This document shows, in pieces, positions 35,774 through 44,012 of a stretch of DNA of 64,000 bases; within the stretch, counting starts at the first letter, position 1; each line of letters starts with the position of its first letter. The translations under genes and the position numbers were made by a program. The stretch comes from Pseudomonas sp. Seg1. Its GTDB lineage: Bacteria; Pseudomonadota; Gammaproteobacteria; Pseudomonadales; Pseudomonadaceae. Under the pieces are notes generated by a model, which made no database searches, had not been told where the DNA came from, and saw nothing but the letters and a program-made list of their open reading frames with translations. The stretch covers positions 558,001 to 622,000 of the forward strand of contig NZ_AP021903.1 in assembly GCF_018326005.1 (NCBI RefSeq), written 5' to 3'.

Positions 35774-36663
35774 GGGTGTTTCGCAGCTTTCGTGAACGTG
35801 GCTGGAGCGAAATTGACCGGGATGCCTACGCTCAAGCCTGGCTGCGTTTCGGTGGCAGCTTTGCGACGCATCCCGAGGTGGTCGAGCGACTGTCGACATT
35901 CGTCGGGATCGAACTGCGCTACCTGGGCTGGATCGTTGGCGGTGAGGTGGTTGCCGCCATTCCCAGCTGGGGGCGGCATGTGGCCTTGTCCAAGGAAGTC
36001 CTCAAGCGTGAAGGCAAGCGTGGGTTGCTCGACATGGGCAATGCGGAAATTATCCTGCCGATCGCGCCGGATGTCGTCGTGCCGGTCCGCCAGCGCATGG
36101 CGTATGTCTCCCAGATCAATGCCGAGCAGATCAGCACCCTGAAAACCCAACCGGAGGGCTTGGCCCTGGCCCGGTTGCCGGAAGAGTATTCGAAGAAATT
36201 TCGCTACAACCAGCGTCGCGAACAGCGTCTGCTGGAAGAGGCGGGTGGCTCGCTGGTGCCGATGTCGGAGTTTTCTCCGGCAGAGCAAGCGCAGGCATAT
36301 GGCGATCTGTTCGAGCGTCGCTGGGGCTTCGAAGTGCCTGGCAAGGCCGGGCTCGTCGAGGTTTTCACCTTGTTGCGCGAATTCATGACCGGTTCGGTGG
36401 CCATGCTTGAATCGGCGCCGGTGGCGATTCAGGTTCTGTACCGTGTCGAGGCACCGCAATGGGTTTCGCTGGAGTACATCAACGGTGGCGTCGACCCGCA
36501 GAGTCGCGAATTCAGCCCCGGCAGCGTACTGAGCTTCGTCAACACCCAGCAGGCCTGGGCTGACGCGCAAGCACTGGGCAAGCCGCTGCGTTATTCATTC
36601 GGTCGTGCCGACCGTGAGTACAAGGATCGCTGGTGCCACACGGTGCCGGTCTACAAGGTCTGA
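35767..36663 (+). CDS. mig-14: Mig-14-like antimicrobial-peptide resistance protein
   Basis: 298 residues of the Mig-14 family (PA5003 in PAO1), implicated in resistance to polymyxin and host antimicrobial peptides in Salmonella and Pseudomonas. It has an acyltransferase-like (GNAT/FemAB) layout with no clear membrane segment; landmarks are the early RERGWSEIDRDAYAQAWLRFGG and the late LRYSFGRADREYKDRW. The ATG lies inside the last codons of msbA, and dnpA follows after four bases, so the three are one operon. The biochemical activity is not established. Confidence 0.88.
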   Translation: MLRVFRSFRERGWSEIDRDAYAQAWLRFGGSFATHPEVVERLSTFVGIELRYLGWIVGGEVVAAIPSWGRHVALSKEVLKREGKRGLLDMGNAEIILPIAPDVVVPVRQRMAYVSQINAEQISTLKTQPEGLALARLPEEYSKKFRYNQRREQRLLEEAGGSLVPMSEFSPAEQAQAYGDLFERRWGFEVPGKAGLVEVFTLLREFMTGSVAMLESAPVAIQVLYRVEAPQWVSLEYINGGVDPQSREFSPGSVLSFVNTQQAWADAQALGKPLRYSFGRADREYKDRWCHTVPVYKV

Positions 36664-36667
36664 ACCC

Positions 36668-38068
36668 ATGAGTGCTCGCAAGCAACAGCTTCTCAAGGCC
36701 CATCGGCGCAGCAAGCGTCTGTTCCTCGTCGCCTTTCTGGTGTCGCTGTTGCTGATCGGTGTGTTGATCGCCTGGTGGCTGGTGCCGCTGTTGCTGGTGC
36801 TTGCCTGGGTTGCCCACGAAGCGTGGTTTGCCGATCATTTGTTTTACCGCCCCGGCGACGATTATCAATACCGGTTTCCCGCGAATACTGCGCGTCAGGC
36901 CGTTAGCCTGGATGGCGGTGTTGTGCGCCTGAGCGAGCCATTGGCCCCGGGTGAAACGCTGATTCTCGAGCTTGAAGTGAAGGCCGGTTGGCTGGGGCGC
37001 TGGCTCGATCCGTATGTTCAGGTCGGCAATGATCGCCAGGATTTTGAACGTGGGGTCAAAGGGCGGCGTTTTCTCAACCTTTCCGGACAAGCAACGGCGC
37101 TGGGCCAGGGTTCGCTGACGCTGAGCGGGCACCATTGCACGCCGGGTGCCACGGGCACGCTGTGGGTCATGGCCAACCCTGACTACGCTCGCCAGCGCGT
37201 CATGGTCATCGCGCCGCATGCCGATGATGCCGAGCTTGCGGCATTCGGCCTTTACAGTCGCAGCGAAGACGTCAGCATCGTCACCCTTACCCAAGGCGAG
37301 ATCGAGGCTGAAGACTTCCAGCGACTGGGCCTTGATCAAGCCGCTGCCGCACGCTTGAAAGGCCGCTTGCGCAGCTGGGACAGTCTGGTGATTCCGCTGT
37401 GGGGCGGGGTGCCCGCAGAACGTTGCGTGCAACTGGGTTACTACTGTCTGCAATTGCCTGCAATGGCCGCCGAGCCAGGCAAGGCGTTTGGCTCTCGCGA
37501 GTCGCAGGAAAACGATGTGCGCAGCGTGCGCCGACACAACCCGCTGATCTTGCCTGGTGATCTTGACGGGCAACCGACCTGGAAGAATCTGGTCGGCGAC
37601 CTGGTGGCCCTGCTGGAGCACTATCGTCCGCAAGTGCTGGTGACACCGCATCCCGAACTGGACCCGCACAGTGACCACGTCGCCGCCACTCAGGCGCTGC
37701 TTGAGGCCGTTGGCCGCAGCAACTGGAAGCCGACGACCCTGCTGATGTACGCCAATCATCTGCATGACAACGACCGTTGGCCGATGGGGCCGGCAGGTGC
37801 CGGTATCGCGCTGCCGCCGGCCATCGAGGCATTGCCAGCCGATCGCTTGTGGAGCCCGCTGCTGTCAGCCGACGTGCAACTGGACAAGGCCATGGCACTG
37901 GCCATGGAGCATGATTTGCAGGGTGGGCAAGTGTTCAAGCGGCAATTGCGTCGCTGGATCCAGCACGGACTGGCGGGGCGCCGCTGGCCTGTCACGGGCA
38001 GTAACGAATTTTTCCGCAAGGCGGTCCGGCGCCACGAATTGTTCTGGGTGCGCGACCTTTCAGATTGA
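36668..38068 (+). CDS. dnpA: PIG-L family deacetylase DnpA
   Basis: 466 residues. One or two N-terminal membrane segments (about 20-55, SLLLIGVLIAWWLVPLLLVL) anchor it. A PIG-L/LmbE de-N-acetylase domain follows, with zinc motif APHADDAE and the second HPELDPHSDH motif. PA5002 (DnpA) of PAO1 is linked to fluoroquinolone persistence and is thought to act on LPS. ATG 36668 sits four bases after mig-14; an upstream in-frame ATG at 36605 lies inside mig-14. Its substrate is inferred, not proven. Confidence 0.88.
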   Translation: MSARKQQLLKAHRRSKRLFLVAFLVSLLLIGVLIAWWLVPLLLVLAWVAHEAWFADHLFYRPGDDYQYRFPANTARQAVSLDGGVVRLSEPLAPGETLILELEVKAGWLGRWLDPYVQVGNDRQDFERGVKGRRFLNLSGQATALGQGSLTLSGHHCTPGATGTLWVMANPDYARQRVMVIAPHADDAELAAFGLYSRSEDVSIVTLTQGEIEAEDFQRLGLDQAAAARLKGRLRSWDSLVIPLWGGVPAERCVQLGYYCLQLPAMAAEPGKAFGSRESQENDVRSVRRHNPLILPGDLDGQPTWKNLVGDLVALLEHYRPQVLVTPHPELDPHSDHVAATQALLEAVGRSNWKPTTLLMYANHLHDNDRWPMGPAGAGIALPPAIEALPADRLWSPLLSADVQLDKAMALAMEHDLQGGQVFKRQLRRWIQHGLAGRRWPVTGSNEFFRKAVRRHELFWVRDLSD

Positions 38069-38132
38069 GGCGGACGGCGCTTTACCCTGTGTTAATATCG
38101 CGCCCCTGTTCATTTTGTATGTGGGTTGCTCC

Positions 38133-39554
38133 ATGAAGTTGTCCATGCCGCGTTTCGATCAAGCCCCGGTCTTGGTAGTCGGCGATGTCATGCTCGACCG
38201 CTACTGGCATGGCGGAACCTCACGGATTTCCCCTGAGGCACCGGTGCCGGTCGTTAAGGTCGAGCAAATCGAAGACCGTCCGGGCGGCGCCGCGAACGTT
38301 GCCTTGAACATTGCCGCGCTGGGTGCGCCGGCGTCTCTGGTCGGTGTGACCGGTGATGACGAAGCCGCCGACAGCCTGAGCAACAGTCTCAAAGGCGCGG
38401 GCGTTCGGGCCCTGTTCCAGCGCATCGCGCACCAGCCAACCATCGTCAAGCTGCGGGTCATGAGCCGGCACCAGCAACTGCTGCGTATCGACTTTGAAGA
38501 ACCGTTTGCCACTGACGCCCTGGCCCTTGGCTCGCAGGTCGACGACCTGCTCGAAGGCATCAAGGTCCTGGTGTTGTCCGACTACGGCAAAGGCGCGCTG
38601 AAAAACCATCAGGCGCTGATCCAGGCGGCCCGGGCAAAAAACATTCCGGTGCTGGCCGATCCGAAAGGCAAGGATTTCTCGATCTACCGTGGCGCCAGCC
38701 TGATCACCCCGAACCTCAGTGAGTTCGAAGCCATCGTCGGCGGTTGCGCCGATGAACACGAACTGGTGAGCAAGGGCGCAACCCTGATGCACGATCTCGA
38801 ACTCGGTGCGCTGCTGGTCACTCGAGGCGAACACGGTATGACCCTGCTGCGTCCGGATCATCCGGCACTGCACCTGCCGGCCCGTGCCCGTGAAGTGTTC
38901 GATGTCACCGGCGCCGGTGACACGGTGATTTCGACCCTGGCCGCTGCCATTGCCGCCGGCGAAGAGCTTCCGCACGCTGTGGCACTGGCCAATCTGGCCG
39001 CCGGCATCGTCGTCGGCAAGCTCGGTACCGCTGCCATCAGCGCCCCGGAACTGCGTCGCGCCATTCAGCGCGAAGAAGGCTCCGAGCGCGGTGTGCTGGG
39101 CCTCGAGCAGTTGCTGCTGGCGGTGGCCGATGCCCGCGCGCACAACGAGAAGATCGTCTTCACCAATGGCTGTTTCGACATCCTGCATGCCGGCCACGTG
39201 ACTTATCTGGAGCAGGCGCGAGCCCAGGGCGATCGTCTGATCGTCGCGGTCAACGACGATGCGTCCGTCAGCCGACTGAAAGGGCCGGGGCGCCCGATCA
39301 ACAGTGTTGACCGGCGTATGGCGGTTCTGGCCGGGCTCGGGGCTGTGGACTGGGTCATCAGCTTCCCTGAAGGCACACCGGAAAACCTGCTGCGTGAGGT
39401 CAAGCCGGACGTGTTGGTCAAGGGCGGCGATTACGGGATCGACCAAGTGGTGGGTGCCGATATCGTGTCGGCTTATGGCGGCACCGTGAAAGTGCTGGGA
39501 CTGGTGGAAAACAGCTCGACAACAGCGATTGTCGAAAAAATCCGCAGTCGTTGA
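38133..39554 (+). CDS. hldE: Bifunctional heptose 7-phosphate kinase/heptose 1-phosphate adenylyltransferase HldE
   Basis: 473 residues, two fused enzymes of ADP-heptose synthesis. The N-terminal PfkB-type kinase (about 1-315) has VGDVMLDRYW, GGAANVALN and the catalytic DVTGAGDTVIS. The C-terminal cytidylyltransferase-like domain (about 340-473) has FTNGCFDILHAGHVTYL with the HxGH motif. It supplies ADP-heptose for WaaC and WaaF encoded upstream in the window. A gap of 64 bases separates it from dnpA, so it may have its own promoter. The length equals the E. coli protein (477). Confidence 0.96.
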   Translation: MKLSMPRFDQAPVLVVGDVMLDRYWHGGTSRISPEAPVPVVKVEQIEDRPGGAANVALNIAALGAPASLVGVTGDDEAADSLSNSLKGAGVRALFQRIAHQPTIVKLRVMSRHQQLLRIDFEEPFATDALALGSQVDDLLEGIKVLVLSDYGKGALKNHQALIQAARAKNIPVLADPKGKDFSIYRGASLITPNLSEFEAIVGGCADEHELVSKGATLMHDLELGALLVTRGEHGMTLLRPDHPALHLPARAREVFDVTGAGDTVISTLAAAIAAGEELPHAVALANLAAGIVVGKLGTAAISAPELRRAIQREEGSERGVLGLEQLLLAVADARAHNEKIVFTNGCFDILHAGHVTYLEQARAQGDRLIVAVNDDASVSRLKGPGRPINSVDRRMAVLAGLGAVDWVISFPEGTPENLLREVKPDVLVKGGDYGIDQVVGADIVSAYGGTVKVLGLVENSSTTAIVEKIRSR

Positions 39555-39684
39555 GCAGATGAATCTTTACCGTTGTGTACTGCGTGTGAACGGATTTTGC
39601 CTTGGGGATCTAACCGTTTCCGTTGATGTTGGCAGGTTTGAATCCGATGCGCTTGCCTGCCTATGTCGCGTGGTCAATTAACTT

Positions 39685-40659
39685 ATGAAAGTCATGCTCC
39701 TGGTGATGGACGAGCAGCGGGTCATTCTTGACCGGCTCTACGACATCGTGCAGCAGAACTGTGATGAATGTGTCATCTACCGTCTGAGCAAACAGCAACA
39801 GATGAACCTCGGGCCGTTTCTGGCCTCGGTCGATTACCAGATGTTCGACCGCGTGGTGATCTTCTCCCGGGTCAAGCGCCTGGCCCCGCAACTGCGGGTG
39901 CTCAAGTGCATTCCCGGGCTGATCTTTCTCGAACACGACGCCTACCAGAACTACATGCCTGCCAGTAAGTATCGGGGCGTGTATTCGCGGCTCTACAGCC
40001 GTCTGCCGAGCTGCCGCGCACTGGTATCCGGCGCGGTGGTCGCGCGCAAAATGCTCGCTGAAGGCATTGATACAGTGTTCGTCTCCAAGGGTTACGACGA
40101 GCAGATGCTGCGCAACATCGGCACTGAGCGGGACATTCCCGTCGGTTTTCTCGGCAGCCTGAAAAGCACCGAATATGCCGAACGCAAAGCACTGCTCGAA
40201 TCGCTGTCGAAGCGAACCGGGATGCTGGTGACGCGCACGAAGTCGGGCTCGGAGTATCTCGAAACGCTCAATCGCATCAGGATCTTTGTCAGCGCCGATA
40301 TCGGCATGAACGAGTTCATGATCAAGAATTTCGAAGCCATGGCCTGCGGTTGTGTGCTGCTGGCCTGGAGTCAGGGCGAAGAAGACCAGTTGCTCGGTTT
40401 CGAAGACATGCACAACACCGTGTTCTACCGCAGCGAAGACGAAGCGGTGGAAAAGATCAAACTGTTGCAAGGCAACCCTGAGCTGGCGGATCGCATCGCC
40501 AGCAATGGTCAGGCCTTTGCACAGAGCCGTTATTCCTTCGCGCGGGTTGGCCAGTCCCTCGCGGCTGAAATCCAGCGCGAGATGCGCCCATGGCAGCCGC
40601 CGTCGGCATTTACGCGGTTCTGGGTGAAGCTGCGTCACGGGATGAAGGTGCCGGTCTGA
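39685..40659 (+). CDS. Glycosyltransferase (GT-B, family 4-like)
   Basis: 324 residues. MKVMLLVMDEQRVILDRLYD starts a GT-B-like N-terminal domain. The C-terminal region (IRIFVSADIGMNEFMIKNFEAMACGCVLLAW) carries the glutamate-containing donor-binding helix typical of GT4, and an EX7-type pair is visible. The donor and acceptor are unknown. ATG 39685 is preceded by a 130-base gap after hldE. It directly abuts the next gene (stop TGA, then ATG), so the two are co-transcribed. It probably acts on LPS outer core or another surface polysaccharide. Confidence 0.78.
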   Translation: MKVMLLVMDEQRVILDRLYDIVQQNCDECVIYRLSKQQQMNLGPFLASVDYQMFDRVVIFSRVKRLAPQLRVLKCIPGLIFLEHDAYQNYMPASKYRGVYSRLYSRLPSCRALVSGAVVARKMLAEGIDTVFVSKGYDEQMLRNIGTERDIPVGFLGSLKSTEYAERKALLESLSKRTGMLVTRTKSGSEYLETLNRIRIFVSADIGMNEFMIKNFEAMACGCVLLAWSQGEEDQLLGFEDMHNTVFYRSEDEAVEKIKLLQGNPELADRIASNGQAFAQSRYSFARVGQSLAAEIQREMRPWQPPSAFTRFWVKLRHGMKVPV

Positions 40660-41346
40660 ATGATGGACGAACACATGGCGCTGGATGCGCTGCCCGGTGG
40701 TGACCAGTCGGTGTTGGGCGCTTTGCCCGAGGCGTTGCGCGAGTGCCTGAGTCGCGCAGCGCGGGTCATCCTGATTGCCAACAACCCGGCCATCACGGCA
40801 GCGGACGTTCAGGCGCTGAACATTGGCGTCGATGACGTCGTCGTCAGCTTCAATACCTGCATCAAGGCAGCGCTGCTCAACGCGCAAAGCGCCAATGTCT
40901 TTGTGCACGGCTATAACGCCCCGGACCATTACTTTTTCGGCCTGCCTTACGGGCCGGACGTACAACGACTGATCAATCAGGCGAGTGAACGGTGTTTCAC
41001 CCTGCTGGTCGGTTGCGCGGCACCGATGTGCCCGTTACCGCGGGTGGCGATGTACTGGGATCGCATCCCGTTGCCGCCGCTGTGGAACTATCCGGTCGAC
41101 CGGCCGGGAGGCAAGCGTTACGTCGGCCCCACAACCGGTTTCAACACGCTGGTGTTGCTCGACTGGTTGCGCGGTCAACCCGGTTACACCTATCAACTGA
41201 TGACTCTGGGTTTTTCCAACGAAGCCGGCAAGCTGTGGGGTGGTCACGCCTGGGATTACGAGCGCGACTGGCTGCAGAAGTCGGACGTCATCGTAGTGCC
41301 CCTGCAACCCCGTCGCTGGTGGCAAAAGCTGTTCCGCCAGAAATAA
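40660..41346 (+). CDS. Sialyltransferase-like (GT29/GT42-like) hypothetical protein
   Basis: 228 residues. The pattern VILIANNPAIT, then VVVSFNTCIKAA, then ANVFVHGYN, then GPTTGFNTLVLLDWL and YQLMTLGF recalls bacterial sialyltransferase-like domains, which bind CMP-sugars or related donors. The match is weak and no catalytic residue can be named with confidence. It starts directly after the stop of the preceding glycosyltransferase (ATG 40660, or ATG 40663). Together with its neighbours it forms a surface-sugar module next to hldE. Confidence 0.55.
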   Translation: MMDEHMALDALPGGDQSVLGALPEALRECLSRAARVILIANNPAITAADVQALNIGVDDVVVSFNTCIKAALLNAQSANVFVHGYNAPDHYFFGLPYGPDVQRLINQASERCFTLLVGCAAPMCPLPRVAMYWDRIPLPPLWNYPVDRPGGKRYVGPTTGFNTLVLLDWLRGQPGYTYQLMTLGFSNEAGKLWGGHAWDYERDWLQKSDVIVVPLQPRRWWQKLFRQK

Positions 41347-41397
41347 GCGATAGCCTGTCGCCGGCCGGCCCGAACTACTTTCAAAAGGTGCTGTTGA

Positions 41398-42198
41398 GTG
41401 TTGAAAATTGCCGTGGCCTTTTTCGGGATTCCGAGAAACTCGCCGATTTGCTTCCCCTCCATCGAGCAGAACGTCCTGGCGCAGTTGCCTGCGGGCAGCG
41501 ACGTAAAGTGTTTTTATCACCTGTACAAAATCGATGAAGTGCAGAACTCGCGCTCCGGCGAAAAAGGCGAGCTGGCGGCAGACAACTATCAGCCGTTCGA
41601 ATCAATGACCGGGACGCTGACTTCAACCGAAGGCGTGCTGGAGCGCTGGGATTTCGAGCAGGTCAAGGCACAAGGCGACACGTGGGCCGATGACTTCGCG
41701 TCGCTGCGCAACCTGATCTATCAGCTCAACTCGCTGCACACCGTGACCACGATGATCGAGGCCTTCGATCCGGATTACGTGGTGTTCGTGCGACCGGACA
41801 ATTTCTTCCACAACCCGCTGCCTGCTTATGTGTTCAATCATCCAGAGGCCCGGCGGCACAATGCCTACATTCCTGATTGGCAGTGGTGGGGCGGGTTGAA
41901 TGACCGCTTTGCCATTTGTGGGCGCGACACTTACGTCGCCTACGGCAAGCGGATCGAGCGCATCTTCGAATTCTGCAAGGCGACGGGGCGAAAGCTGCAC
42001 TCCGAGCGTTTGCTCAAGTACGCATTGCAGCGGGTCGATGCCAAGGTTTGCACATTGAAAACCCAAGCATCACGGGTACGCATTACCGGCGCATTTGCCG
42101 AAGAGTCGTTCTCGCCCAAGCGTGGCATGGGCAAGCGCGAAAACCGCTACTTCCATTTCTTCGCGACCTTGCGCACATGGATCGATAGCAAGCGCTAA
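41398..42198 (+). CDS. Hypothetical protein, possible sugar-transfer enzyme
   Basis: 266 residues, no signal or membrane segment. It begins with GTG (41398), with AAGG nine bases upstream; the next codon, TTG, is an alternative. Landmarks are IAVAFFGIPRN at the N-terminus, FDPDYVVFVRPDNFF, and a C-terminal basic stretch. The FVRPDN segment resembles an acidic metal or donor site of glycosyltransferases, but no family was recognised. It is the last of three rightward genes after hldE and ends four bases before the leftward gene at 42203. Confidence 0.6.
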   Translation: MLKIAVAFFGIPRNSPICFPSIEQNVLAQLPAGSDVKCFYHLYKIDEVQNSRSGEKGELAADNYQPFESMTGTLTSTEGVLERWDFEQVKAQGDTWADDFASLRNLIYQLNSLHTVTTMIEAFDPDYVVFVRPDNFFHNPLPAYVFNHPEARRHNAYIPDWQWWGGLNDRFAICGRDTYVAYGKRIERIFEFCKATGRKLHSERLLKYALQRVDAKVCTLKTQASRVRITGAFAEESFSPKRGMGKRENRYFHFFATLRTWIDSKR

Positions 42199-42202
42199 CC
42201 GG

Positions 42203-43168
42203 CTATTTGCTCGCGCGTTTCTTGCCGATGCCAACCAGACGCAACGCCTTCAGACTCAGTTGCTTGAGGCCTGTGCGAGGGGGCTTTGCGGGTTGCAGGC
42301 CTTGCTGCACGACCCAGTCCTTCCAGCGAATTCGTTCATCGCGTACGACCCAGCCCTCTTGAGTTGCGAAGCTCTCTGCGAGGTAAAGTCCGCGGGTGCC
42401 GGCCGGCAGGAGTTTGTCGCGCTTGAGGGTATAGAGTTCGGCCAGTGGTGCACCGTCCTTGAGCGGCATCAGATAGAGGTCGGGGCGCTTGCGGTCGAGC
42501 CGTGCCACCAGTTGATCACCTTCCAGGCGCTCATCGACATGGAACAGGCTCAGGGATTTGGCTTCCTTGGGCACGTCCAGACGCAAGTCATAGATCAATT
42601 GCAGCGACGCGGTCGGCAAATGCACATAGGCGCGCGGCCGTTCCAGCAATTGCAGGTTAGCGCAACGAATCGGGCGCGCCGAGCCGGACAACGGCGTCAG
42701 CCGAAACGGCAAGGCCTCGCGGTAATGCAGCGCGGAGGAGTAGGGCGCCGGCAGCCACGTGTCGTTGAAACGTCCGCCGAGCCAGCCTTCCGGGGTTTCC
42801 AGCAAACACTCTTCGGCAATTTCCTGGATGGCCGTGTGCAGCGGAATATTCAGTTCGTGGGCCGGTACGTAACCGGAAATCAGTTTCAGCACCACGTCGC
42901 CGCGATCCTGCCGGCGCTGGCGTACCAGCACCCAATAATCGCGATTCTGCCAATGCAGGGTCAGGCGCACCGAGACTCCGAGATTCGCCAGCTCCAGCGA
43001 AAAGCGCTCGGCATCCGCCACGCTCACCGGTTTGCGTCGCTGCAAGGTCTGCGCGAAGTTCAGCGGCATGCCGACGCTCTGATAGGTCAGGCCTTCGGGG
43101 GTGGCTTCGACGAACAGCGGCAGGGTCTTGAAGTTGCTCGGGTTCTTTCTGATGAGCGTGCGCGGCAT
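42203..43168 (-). CDS. Hypothetical protein with a degenerate Nudix-like box
   Basis: 321 residues, soluble, corresponding in position to PA4993 of PAO1. The segment GYVPAHELNIPLHTAIQEIA followed by EECLLE keeps the G-x5-E start and the QExxEE end of a Nudix box, but the spacing is nine rather than seven residues and the Arg is Gln. It may be a diverged Nudix fold with no hydrolase activity. It is the third gene of a leftward operon with the reductase and FAD oxidoreductase, 31 bases after the reductase. The function is unknown. Confidence 0.7.
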   Translation of the reverse strand: MPRTLIRKNPSNFKTLPLFVEATPEGLTYQSVGMPLNFAQTLQRRKPVSVADAERFSLELANLGVSVRLTLHWQNRDYWVLVRQRRQDRGDVVLKLISGYVPAHELNIPLHTAIQEIAEECLLETPEGWLGGRFNDTWLPAPYSSALHYREALPFRLTPLSGSARPIRCANLQLLERPRAYVHLPTASLQLIYDLRLDVPKEAKSLSLFHVDERLEGDQLVARLDRKRPDLYLMPLKDGAPLAELYTLKRDKLLPAGTRGLYLAESFATQEGWVVRDERIRWKDWVVQQGLQPAKPPRTGLKQLSLKALRLVGIGKKRASK

Positions 43169-43199
43169 ATCGGCTCCTGCTTAAGGCCGCGGGGCGGCG

Positions 43200-44012
43200 T
43201 CAGTGACCACGAAGGACCTGGGCAACGGTCGCAACGTTATGGGCGAGGTGCAGCGGATTGATCGTCCCGACAATAGCACTGGCTACGCCGGGCTGGGCAA
43301 ACAGCAATTCGAAGCTGGCACGCACCGGGTCCACACCTGGGCTCAGGCAAACGTGACCGCTGGCCAGGGCTTTTTTCACCAGAATGGCTTTGCCATGGGC
43401 AGCAGCATAGTCAATGACTGCCTTCTCGCTCTGTTCGTTCAGATTGTAGGTGACCATCGCGCAGTCGCCCTGCTCCAGTGCCTTCAGGCCACCTTCGACG
43501 GTTTTGCCGGAGAAACCGAAGCCGCGAATCTTGCCCTCGGCCTTGAGCGCCGCGAGTGTGGCGTACACCTCTTCGTGCTCAAGGATCGCCATGTCATTGC
43601 CGTCGGAGTGCACCAGCACCAGATCGATAAAATCGGTTTCAAGACGTTGCAGGCTGCGCTCCACCGACAGGCGCGTGTGGGCCGCGCTGAAGTCGTGACG
43701 TGACTCACCGTTGGCAAACTCTTCGCCGACCTTGCTGACAATCACCCAGTCCTGTCGCTGGCCCCGCAGTAGCGGGCCGAGGCGTTCTTCGCTGCGGCCA
43801 TAAGCCGGCGCGGTGTCGATCAGGTTGATGCCCAGACCCTGCGCTTGCCGCAGCAGCATGCGCGCCGCCTCATCGTCGGGGATCTGAAAACCGTTGGGGT
43901 ATTTCACCCCTTGATCACGGCCGAGTTTGACCGTGCCCAGGCCCAGTGGCGAAACCGTCAGGCCGGTGCTGCCCAGCGGGCGATGCAAGTCATGCAGGGT
44001 AGCGATACTCAT
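43200..44012 (-). CDS. Aldo/keto reductase
   Basis: 270 residues, NADPH-dependent aldo/keto reductase superfamily. The active-site tetrad is suggested by NLIDTAPAYGRSEERLG (Asp, Tyr) and the later SKVG and LVLVHSDGND (Lys and His). The C-terminal GTINPLHLAHNV is the cofactor 2'-phosphate region. The substrate is unknown. The ATG overlaps the stop of the FAD oxidoreductase by four bases (ATGA), so they share a transcript and probably a pathway. It matches PA4992 in PAO1. Confidence 0.9.
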   Translation of the reverse strand: MSIATLHDLHRPLGSTGLTVSPLGLGTVKLGRDQGVKYPNGFQIPDDEAARMLLRQAQGLGINLIDTAPAYGRSEERLGPLLRGQRQDWVIVSKVGEEFANGESRHDFSAAHTRLSVERSLQRLETDFIDLVLVHSDGNDMAILEHEEVYATLAALKAEGKIRGFGFSGKTVEGGLKALEQGDCAMVTYNLNEQSEKAVIDYAAAHGKAILVKKALASGHVCLSPGVDPVRASFELLFAQPGVASAIVGTINPLHLAHNVATVAQVLRGH

